Below are positions 32,098 through 40,994 of a stretch of 64,000 bases of DNA, piece after piece. The stretch is taken from NCBI RefSeq assembly GCF_001761485.1, contig NC_090771.1, positions 2,170,001 through 2,234,000 on the forward strand, given 5' to 3'. Source of the DNA: Yarrowia lipolytica. Lineage: Eukaryota; Ascomycota; Dipodascomycetes; Dipodascales. The notes under the pieces are model-generated. The model saw nothing but the letters and a program-made list of their open reading frames with translations, made no database searches and had not been told where the DNA came from. How positions within the stretch are numbered: the first letter of the stretch is position 1; the number at the start of each line of letters is the position of its first letter. The position numbers and the translations under genes were made by a program.

Positions 32098-35013
32098 ATG
32101 CCTCCCAAAGATATCCGCAGTTTCTTTGGAGCCCAAAAGACCAAGGCGCCGGCCAAGTCCAATGACGTGAGTACCAATTGCACTGCCCATCTGTTTTGAT
32201 TCACGCAAAAACCACTAACATAGAAACGGCCAGCCACCACGTCTGTGGACGAAGAGAGAAAGCCCAAAAAGGTCAAACAGGAGGTCAAACAGGAGATTAA
32301 TTCCGAGCCCGAGAAGTCGCCCGTCAAGCCAAAGATTCCCGCAAAGCCCAATCCCACTGCTAAGACCAAGTCTCCTGCCAAACCTGCTCCCAAAAAGCGG
32401 ACAATCCAGATTGACGATTCTGACAGCGAAGATGGAGAGGCCCCTTATGAGATAGATATGGACAGCGACGACGGGTTTGTGGACGACGATGATTTGCCCG
32501 TGAAACCTGTGCAGCGACGAACACGACGATCGGGGCCAGTCAAGGATGACGATGTGATTGAGATTGATGAGGACGACAATGTGGTCAAGAAGCCACCTCC
32601 CAAGGCAAGCGTATCAAATAAGGGCCCAATCATTGACTATGACGATCTCGATGACGACGATCTCGAGCAAATCAAGCGTGCTCCTAAAAAGGCTGCCCCC
32701 AAGCCCAAGGCTGCTCCAACGGCCGCCCCCAATGCTCGATCCGCACCTGGAGGGGCTACAGCAGAGTCTGTACTAGCGCAATTACCCGACGCCGAGCTTC
32801 CCGAGGTCGAGGAGGGGAAGAAGTTCAACTTCCGAGAGCATCTGGCCAAGAACACGGCCACTGGAAGTGGAGAAGGAGGAGGAGCAGTGGAGCTTCCTGA
32901 GGCGGCCGAAAACTGTCTGGTGGGCCTCACGTTCGTTTTCACTGGCACCATGCCCAACTTGTCGCGAGAAGAGGGTCAGGCCGCAGTCAAAAAGTACGGA
33001 GGTAAGGTCACTTCTTCCATTTCTGGTAAGACCAACTGTGTTGTTCTGGGAGAAGATGCCGGACCCAAGAAGATTGAGCAGATCAAGAAGCTCAGAACCA
33101 AGGCTCTGGATGAAGCTGGTTTCTTGGAACTGCTCAGACTCATGCCTGCTGACGGTGGAGGGGGTGCTGCTGCTGAAAAGGCGCTAGCTAAGCAGGCAGA
33201 AGAGGCCGACAAGATTGCTGCTGAGAGCGCAAAGATGGCTGCTGAGATGGCGGCGCGAGAAAAGAAGGAGAAAGCTGCATCCAAGAAGGCGGACGCTTCT
33301 GGAGCCCCTCGGGCTGTGTCTATGGATGACCAGCTGTGGACAGTCAAATACGCCCCCAACAACCTGAATCACGTTTGCGGAAACAAGGGAGCGGTGACCA
33401 AGCTACAAAACTGGCTCAACAACTGGCACGACAATGCCAAACATGGATTCAAGCAGCCTGGAAAAGATGGATTTGGCATTTATCGTGCTGTTCTGCTGTC
33501 TGGTCCCCCTGGAATCGGTAAGACTACTGCTGCGCATCTGGTGGCCAACCTTGCAGGCTATGATGTGATTGAGAACAACGCCTCGGATGTGCGATCTAAA
33601 AAGTTGCTTGCTCAGGACGTTTCTTCAGCTCTCACAAACACCTCCATCATGGGTTTCATGAGCTCAGCGAAGTCTTCCAAAGAGAAGAAGATCTGTATGA
33701 TCATGGACGAGGTCGATGGTATGTCTGCTGGTGATCGAGGAGGTGTGGGCCAGATGGCTGCCCTGTGTCGAACTACTGAGGTGCCAATCATCCTCATCTG
33801 TAACGACAAGGGTCTTCCTAAGATGCGTCCATTTGACAGAGTGACTCTGGACATTCCTTTCCGACGAATGGACCCCAAGGCTATCCTAGCACGAATGATG
33901 ACCATCTGTCATCAGGAGAAGATCAAAATTTCAGCTCCTGTTTTGGAGCAGGTCATTGCTGGCTGCAACTCAGATATTCGTCAGATCATCAACTTGCTGT
34001 CGACTTATGCTCGAAACCAGAATGAGGGTGGTCTTGATATTGAGTCTGGTAAGAAGATGACCCAGTCATGGGAGAAGAATGTGGTTCTGAGTCCCTTTGA
34101 TATCACTGGAAAGCTGCTTTCCGGAGGCCTATGGGCTCCTTCCTCCAAGGCCACTCTCAATGACAAGATTGAGCTTTATTTCAACGATCACGACTTTGTT
34201 CCTCTCATGATCCAGGAAAACTATCTCAACGTGCAGCCTAGTGGAGGAGGCGACAACAAGGAGCGTTTGAGGAAGACGTTGGCTGCTGCTGAGTCCATAT
34301 CTGATGGTGATCTTGTTGATAAGATGATTCATGGCTCCCAGCAGCACTGGTCTCTGATGCCTTTGCATGGGTTCCTGAGTGCGGTTAGGCCTGCTTCTTT
34401 CGTTGCCGGCCAGGCCCGAGGACGATTCAACTTCACGTCCTGGCTGGGTCAGAACTCCAAGGGAGGAAAGCATCTTCGAGCTCTCCAGGAGCTTCAGAGT
34501 CATGCTGGATACAAGACTTCGGGCAACTCTCGAGAGCTGAGACAGCAGTACTTGCCTTTGATGACTCGAAAGCTTCTTGACCCACTTTTGGCTAAGAAGG
34601 CAGAGGGAGTTCCTGAGGTGATCGATTTCATGGACTCGTATTATCTCACCCGAGAGGATTGGGATGCTATCATGGAGATGGGTGTTGGTCCTGACAGTGG
34701 AGAAGAGCGTATGAAGAAGCTCGAGACTCAGACCAAATCTGCCTTCACTCGAAAATATAACACTTCGTCGCATCCCGTGCCCTACATAAAGTCTGGAACT
34801 GCCATGGACATGAAGGCGTCTAAGGCCCAACCTGATTCGGGAGACGTGGTTAATGAGGAGGTGGAGAAGGAAGAGGAAGAGGATGAAGAAGACATTTCGA
34901 AGGACAAGTACATCAATCAGCCCAAAAAGAAGGCTGCTCCTAAGAAGGCTGCTCCCAAGAAGACACCTGCCAAGAAAGCTGCCCCCAAGAAGGCTGCTGC
35001 TAAGAAAAAATAG
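32098..35013 (+). CDS. RFC1: Replication factor C large subunit Rfc1, spliced
   Basis: Largest subunit of the RFC clamp loader that opens PCNA at primer-template junctions. Coding sequence is 32098..32166 joined to 32224..35013, 952 aa. Exon 1 encodes MPPKDIRSFFGAQKTKAP: the DIRSFF segment is the PCNA-contact motif conserved at the N terminus of Rfc1. A BRCT domain lies at about 255-340 (LVGLTFVFTGTMP). The AAA+ core has Walker A GPPGIGKT near 450-457, IENNASDVR, Walker B MIMDEVDGM, then the RFC1-specific C-terminal helical domain (HGFLSAVRPASFVAGQARG). An acidic stretch and a Lys/Ala/Pro-rich basic tail (KKAAPKK repeats) follow, probably for nuclear import and DNA contact. Size fits the family (yeast 861). 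Divergent from DRS1. Confidence 0.95.
32167..32223 (+). other. RFC1: RFC1 intron, 57 nt
   Basis: Donor GTGAGT at 32167, branch point CTAAC at 32215-32219 one nucleotide from acceptor TAG (32221-32223). Placed after codon 23, phase 0. Removing it supplies the conserved N-terminal PCNA-binding motif to the main frame, which otherwise lacks a suitable ATG start. Confidence 0.9.
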
Positions 35014-35269
35014 CCTGTCCTGTTACTACTGTGTATGTATTTAGACGCAATTGATTTATATGAAATACATCCTAATGAAATTTTTGAGCGTATTCTATTG
35101 TCGTTATTCGTTAATCATTAATCGTGTTGTGGTGTCATAACTTGTAGGGGGTATGCTGTCTGATATTCGCTGCAGTACTCAAAATCAGAGACAGATTCTG
35201 GCAATATGAAAGATGGCGTGTCAAAAGACATGTCAAAAGGTCCGTAATCGCGTCTTGGTGTCGTAGCGA

Positions 35270-35584
35270 TTAACTCCTCTCTTGTTGCATTCGCCTCACT
35301 TTAACCTCCAGCTCCTTGGACCACTCGTCCACCTCTCCAACTAGCTTCTCCAGAGTATCGAGGTGGCCACGGACCTGTTTGAGCTGGTCCACGTACCTTG
35401 CGTTCTCGTTGTTCAGACCTTCGAGGTACTCTCTATCGTTTTCGAGGCCCTTGGTCGACTCGGCAAGTTGCTTGTACTTGTGTGTCTGTTTGCGATTCAC
35501 CACCTCCAGCGAGTCTAGCCACGTGACTGTGTAGTCTGTCTGGGCGTCGATCAGGTTTTCCGCAGCCTTGACGGTTTTCTCCAT
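35270..35584 (-). CDS. BLOC-1 subunit 2-like coiled-coil protein
   Basis: 104-aa, nearly all-helical protein. The order of features matches animal BLOC1S2: a first helix (ENLIDAQTDYTVTWLDSLEV), KYKQLAESTKGLENDREYLE corresponding to the KYxxM/L...NLxxLNxxY block, then YVDQLKQVRGHLDTLEKLV and a final WSKELEVKVRRMQ that parallels the YSKKLEAKYKKLEKR ending. BLOC1S2 is shared by BLOC-1 and BORC, which act on endosome and lysosome positioning and cargo sorting; fungal BLOC-1 supports the Rab5 cycle. The similarity was judged by eye. Coiled-coil proteins can mislead, so confidence is moderate. It shares a divergent region with the EMI1-like gene. Confidence 0.65.
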   Translation of the reverse strand: MEKTVKAAENLIDAQTDYTVTWLDSLEVVNRKQTHKYKQLAESTKGLENDREYLEGLNNENARYVDQLKQVRGHLDTLEKLVGEVDEWSKELEVKVRRMQQERS

Positions 35585-36094
35585 GGTGAATCACTGGGTC
35601 AACATGCCTGTGGTGGTGAGCTTACCCATATGCATGCTGTTAATTAAGTTGGTGCTGTTTGGAATTGTCGAGGGTGAATATGTCACGTAAGAAAACAGGA
35701 TGATATTAGTGAAGCCACCGCTGGTTAACGATTCAGATCCCATAAACATAGCTAGACATTAATTCTTCTCTCTTCAAAACCGTTACAACAGGTATTGTAC
35801 CAGTTTCAAAGCCAGGTTAGGGTTGGGAGCTGGAGAGGATGTCTATCTCTTTGATGTTGTGGGTTTGCTTGTACAAGTACTGCGTTGAGCCAACTACTGT
35901 AAGTCAGCCTGTGCCTCATCCTATTAGAAATAGTCGCATTCCACGTCATTCTTATCATTTCAAACACCCAGACCAAACTTGCAAGCAGCCCTACAGTATT
36001 TCAAAATGTACTGTACAGTATAGAGTTCAATCATCTTACACGGAAATTCAATTTCATTTCACGAGTAATTCCGACACCACACACATCACACACT
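35585..36094. other. Divergent promoter, BLOC1S2-like / EMI1-like
   Basis: No gene is seen. GTACAAGTAC at about 35873 and TACAGTATTTC words near 35990-36020. Confidence 0.5.
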
Positions 36095-36640
36095 ATGGGA
36101 ATGTTCTGGAACAGGAATCCCAAGGAGGAGCCTGCCACGGCTGCCGTTCAGGAGCAGGTGTCGACTTCCGCGCCTGCCGAAGCAGCTGCTGCTCAGGCAA
36201 AGGCCAAATCAGACGACGATGACTACGAGGCCATGTTTGGAGTCAAAGCCTCGGAGCTGCTGGGTGTCTATAAGCCAAAGCCCAAGAAGGTGTCTTCTGA
36301 GGAGCAGAGCTCTAAAAAGACCGAAAAAGATCCGTTAGAGGTGCCGACTTTGCCGGAGGGACCCAGGAACATGCGTGTCTATTTCCCCGAGGAAATGTCG
36401 TGTTGGGAGGCGTTCAACGAGGTGGTGGCATGTTACTCTGTGGGCGGCCAGGTGCGAAACTTGTACCGGTTCGGCTCTCTAAATTACTGCGATAAGCCCA
36501 AGGACAAGTGGAAGTTTTGCATGGGCGTCAAGCTGGATCCCGAGGAGATCAAGAAGGCCAAAATAAAGCAGTTCTACATGAAGCAGCTGGCTGAGAAGAT
36601 GACCGGCGGTTCTTCCGAGGATATTTGGGAGCGACGATAG
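36095..36640 (+). CDS. EMI1: Emi1-like twin CX9C protein (DUF3128)
   Basis: 181-aa protein. Residues 1-85 are Ala/Glu/Lys-rich and disordered. The C-terminal half is a DUF3128 domain: CWEAFNEVVAC (Cys103-x9-Cys113) and CDKPKDKWKFC (Cys132-x9-Cys142), a classic twin CX9C hairpin, followed by a helical KIKQFYMKQLAEKM tail ending IWERR. Twin CX9C proteins are usually oxidised by Mia40 in the mitochondrial intermembrane space. Yeast Emi1, the best-known member, is needed for induction of the meiotic regulator IME1 and for respiratory growth, by an unclear route. No presequence is visible, which is normal for this class. A second ATG at codon 3 is possible. Confidence 0.85.
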   Translation: MGMFWNRNPKEEPATAAVQEQVSTSAPAEAAAAQAKAKSDDDDYEAMFGVKASELLGVYKPKPKKVSSEEQSSKKTEKDPLEVPTLPEGPRNMRVYFPEEMSCWEAFNEVVACYSVGGQVRNLYRFGSLNYCDKPKDKWKFCMGVKLDPEEIKKAKIKQFYMKQLAEKMTGGSSEDIWERR

Positions 36641-38854
36641 CGTGCTTTTAGTGGGGCGAAATATAAGCGGCTACTCTGGCATTGTGGGTGTGAGACGAGT
36701 GTTCGTGGATCAGGGGCTCACTTGTATATAGACTAAAGATTGATATGGACGACGTGATGGATATGTCGACGTACTTTTAGAATTGCAATATCGTGTGTAA
36801 ACAACTCACAGACGTGCAAATCACTCCCACAGCACCTACACAACCACATCTACAGTATGGTATGTACAGTAGATCAATGGTATAGTCTTAGTACAACTAC
36901 TGGTACCACAGCAAGTGCAAGTGCCGCAGCTACTGTAGCTCCGGCAAGCATACCAAGAGTCCAAAAGACTGAGTGGTGTGTTTATTTTGTCGCAGTTTCC
37001 AGCCGTATAAGTGGTATCTACTATTTGTCCATCATCATCCTACAGTATATTCGAACGTCATGGTCCGAGTAGCCTATGCATCTTCATGTCGAAGTGGGAG
37101 GCGACCCCTGACATATCCCTCAGATCTCCATTTCACAGACGGGACCATTTGGCTGTTTAACTCATACAATTGTAGTGATATTCCTACACTTGCTCTCCAA
37201 CCATGCTGTCCTACTGTACCGTGTGCCAACCACCTGGTCCCTTACTGCTTTACTCAGATGGCGGAAGGAGTACAGACATATTAAGGAGCAATATTGTGCT
37301 ACAAGTAGCTACTGCAATTGAGAAAGTATGGCATTATGTAATTACTAAATCTACAAGTAGTTATTTCATGCTGATTGTGACTATGATTATCTTTTCCATG
37401 TATTGAAATGCTTCCATTTGTGGTAATCTGCTACAATACTACAATACTGCAAACAGTAGCTCGGCACAAAAAAAAAAAAAAACCTTGTGTACACTCACTG
37501 ACAGTAATAAGATGCTACATGCGACTTCTTCGTACGTACTGTATGTCTACTCACAATGGCATGATGAGTGATACACGCCATTGTTCGAGTCCTCTTGTCT
37601 CTCAGAATACCCCCAACATGTTTAGATCGACTAGAGGTGCGTGCACGTACTGCTGCCATGTACGTTCTTGTCCAGTTCGCCCCTGGGAACTGTCGATCTC
37701 TACAGCCGCCCCTATATTGGGATATAGAGCCCGATGCGGTGCCTGGACATCTCGTATCCACTATCACATGGTGTTTCAGCTCGCTTACAGGGTTGCATGC
37801 GACTGAGTGACAGACTGAGGCATGTGAAGTACATATCAGACTTCTGTCATCTTGGGGTACAAGTGTTAGACTGTGCTAGGCTCTGTTCAGGCACCGGCAC
37901 CATCTCCATTGTGGCGACTACGGCTCTTACTTTGTAGGTTGGTCTAGCGATAGTCCACGGCGCTGTGTTAGGATCATTGTCCTTGTATCAGGTGGCTATT
38001 GTGGGGGTCACCCTATATGGGCAGCACCTGTGTACATAAGAACCGTGTGTTAGATGGCCACAAGATAAAGGACACTGCAAAAGATGTTCACCACGAGTCA
38101 AACCGAACATATAATACTGCCTGGGGTATAAATAATATCTTGGGGTTTTGTGCCTCTACTTGTTGCATTCGCACATACTAATTGCACGACTTTTGGTCAT
38201 TGTACAATGCCCTATAAAGACCTACTGTAGATTCTTGAGTTCAACAGGGACGCATGTGGGGGAAGGCTGGTTCAAGAAAGATGCTCAGAATGGGGCTTCT
38301 TGAGACTGCAACAATTAGGAGAAAGCTAGGAGACATTCGGGGGGAACAATGGGAGCCGGGACACTAAATGGGGGTTAGGAAATGGCTGGTGTAGGGACGT
38401 GGGCGATTTAGTGTTGCCAAACAAGTCAAAGTGCCAGCTTTGACGCAGTTTGGAAAGGCTTAAAAAAATGAATCCAAAAAAAGCAAAATGGGAGCACGGA
38501 AGTAGATATGAAGACGAGAAGTGTGGCTAATAGCAGTGTCTAAAGCGGTGTTTGTCTCTAGAGCTATTTGTGACTACCTATTCTTCCCACGTCTTGCGGG
38601 TGGTATCAAGACGCTATTTGTTGTGGCACGTTTTGTATTGTACTACAAGTACATACAGTACCCCCACTTACTCCACCACAAGACAACCTATTTGTCTCCT
38701 CCACACCTTACGCTCCACATTAGAAAAGCGAGTTGCAGTTGGGAGACGCAAAACAACAAAGCGAGTTTGGACACACACATTAAGTTGGGCCCGCAGAGCA
38801 CAACACCACACTCACTCACTCTCTCCTCTGCTAGACGACACAATCACACACACA
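36641..38854. other. 2.2-kb intergenic region upstream of RAS; no gene recognised
   Basis: No protein family, tRNA or transposon piece recognised. Holds a poly(A) run at about 37470-37485 and many TACAGTA/TACAAGTA words. The last 300 bases before RAS are free of in-frame stops and of ATG, rich in A and C, and look like a leader. Confidence 0.5.
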
Positions 38855-39631
38855 ATGTCACGCAAAGACACGGCGCCGCTCTACAAGCTCATTGTGCTGG
38901 GAGACGGAGGCGTCGGCAAAACAGCTCTCACCATCCAACTGTGCCTAAACCACTTTGTGGAGGAATACGACCCCACCATCGAAGATTCATACCGAAAGCA
39001 GGTGGTGCTCGATGGCCAGACCGCCATGTTGGAAATACTCGACACCGCCGGCCAGGAGGAGTATACTGCTCTGAGAGACCAGTGGATCCGAGACGGCGAG
39101 GGATTCATCTTGGTCTACAGTATCACTTCGCGGTCGTCATTCTCTCGCATTCGTACTTACTACGAGCAAATCCAGCGAGTCAAGGAGGACGACGAGGGCT
39201 TCAGCGTGGTCATTGTCGGCAATAAGAGCGATCGAAACGCTGAGCGAGTCGTTTCCACTGATGATGGACGGGCTCTGGCTCGAGAGCTCAACTCTGGCTT
39301 CTTCGAGGCCTCTGCCAAGCTCAATGTCAACATTGAAAATGCCTTCTTCGACTGCGTTCGAGCGTGCCGAATCCAGCGTAACGGAGGCCAGGTTGAGCAG
39401 CCCGCCGACACAGGAGCTGCCCAGCCCCTCGTGACGCCCGGCGTTGCTGCTGGAGGCGCCCCAGTTAACAACCAGACTCCTGCCCCGGTACAGAAGGCTG
39501 CCCAGTCCTCCACCAACCCGCCACCCGCACAACAATCGGCTCCCGCACAGAAGACCGCGCCCGCAGCCAAGGACAAGGCCGAGCCCAAGAAGAAGAAGGA
39601 CAAGAAGAAGAAGAAGTGTGTCATTATGTAG
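38855..39631 (+). CDS. RAS: Ras GTPase with a lysine-rich CAAX tail
   Basis: Small GTPase of the true Ras type, expected to control adenylate cyclase/PKA and dimorphic growth. The 258-aa product has P-loop GDGGVGKT (16-23), an intact effector loop YDPTIEDSY (38-46), DTAGQEEY with Gln67 (equivalent to Gln61), NKSD (123-126) and SAK (153-155). All catalytic residues are wild type. After residue 175 comes an Ala/Pro/Gln-rich hypervariable region of about 65 residues, then a block of eleven lysines and CVIM, a farnesylation CAAX box. Unlike S. cerevisiae Ras1/2 there is no second Cys for palmitoylation next to the CAAX; the layout is that of K-Ras4B. I cannot say which of the species' Ras paralogues this is. 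The start at 38855 is the first ATG in frame. Confidence 0.93.
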   Translation: MSRKDTAPLYKLIVLGDGGVGKTALTIQLCLNHFVEEYDPTIEDSYRKQVVLDGQTAMLEILDTAGQEEYTALRDQWIRDGEGFILVYSITSRSSFSRIRTYYEQIQRVKEDDEGFSVVIVGNKSDRNAERVVSTDDGRALARELNSGFFEASAKLNVNIENAFFDCVRACRIQRNGGQVEQPADTGAAQPLVTPGVAAGGAPVNNQTPAPVQKAAQSSTNPPPAQQSAPAQKTAPAAKDKAEPKKKKDKKKKKCVIM

Positions 39632-40994
39632 AAAGGGGGGGGTTGATGATGTCAAGGGCAGAACAGTAATATGCGCCCAGGAGGGCGTGCACTAATAATT
39701 GAATACATGGGTGGAATTATAGCACGTGTAGCCGAGATTGGTGTGCCGCTCAATCGCGGTGTTAAAATTCTTATATTGCGTGCTTTAGAATCTGCTGATT
39801 TACAACAAGGGTCCCTCAGATGTTTGTATGCAATCTTTAGGACTTCGGAGGCAAACTGACAGTGCTAGTGGGGTGGGTTCTACAAGTAGGCAATTACAAC
39901 TTGCCATAGGCCCAGAAAGTCGCTAGAAACAGTACAAATGGCCACTCTATGTTCATGTTCACTCTTCAATGGCTATAATCGACTTTTTTTGCTTTTCAAA
40001 CTGCTCAGTGCCCTGATCAGCAATCAAGCCCAATCCGTTTAGCTCATCTTTTATGAAATCTAAATCACACCAGGATACAGCAAAATGTGGGACGATTTCT
40101 TACCTCTTTTAAGCGAGAGTAGAACATATAAGAGGAAATATTATTGTACAAGTACAAGTAATAAACATCGGCGGAGCGTGTGTGGATTCTGAGCTCAACT
40201 CCCAGGATGGCTCTTACTTGGCCAAACTGCTTAATGTCACACATCACCATTTTTTCAAAAGACTGCAGATTAAAAGCCGCACAGGTGAAAAGGGTCGTAT
40301 GTACCATTACAGTAGAGGGTGTCTGTATGTACTGTAGTTACAGTAAGTTGCAAAACAAGGGACAAATATCGGTACAATTTGTACTGGTACCGGTTGCCAT
40401 AACAGAATTTCAAGGGTCTGTGTGGTCAATTCAGGGTTCCGTAAATGCACAGACGGTCTCAGGCCAGGACGTATTGGAGATGCACTTGGAGATATGTTCT
40501 GATGAGCTAGAACGACTTAAAAATCGAGTAACTTTCTAAATCAGATTACGGGTGTATCACTACAGTAGAATCTCATGTCTGGGACCCAACCGTGTTCGCC
40601 AAAATAATACACAAGCCCAAGGAACTGGTTCAGCTCGTGCCTACTGGCTGTCCATGATCTCAGGCTCAATAATAACACAGCTCGTAACAGGGTTTGGTCG
40701 TCGGATGCATTACCTTCATACAGTACATACTTTTCCCTCACGTGATGATGACACAACTCGATGAATTGTACAGTAGATACAAAGAAACCCCTGAAACCGT
40801 GTCCAACCCCCGTTCCCATTTCGCTGTCGTCGCATTCCAATTTATTCAATTTTGGTAGGTGCCATGTCTACCAGCCCAAACTTAAAGTCGCGACGCGTTC
40901 CAATATTTGACGTTCCTGACTTATAGTCTTGTTTGCTTCAAACTTCGACACCACAACATCGAAAAAAATCGAGGAATTTCCCGGCCCTATCGAC
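39632..40994. other. 1.4-kb intergenic region RAS / DBF4
   Basis: No gene is seen. A chance open frame occurs at 40180-40539. ACGCGT at 40893-40898 close to DBF4 is listed separately. Confidence 0.5.
40893..40898. promoter_or_regulatory. MCB-type box (ACGCGT) upstream of DBF4
   Basis: ACGCGT about 97 bases before the DBF4 ATG, in the context GTCGCGACGCGTT, so two CGCG cores lie side by side. Compatible with MBF/SBF-type late-G1 control; inferred from motif and gene function only. Confidence 0.45.
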
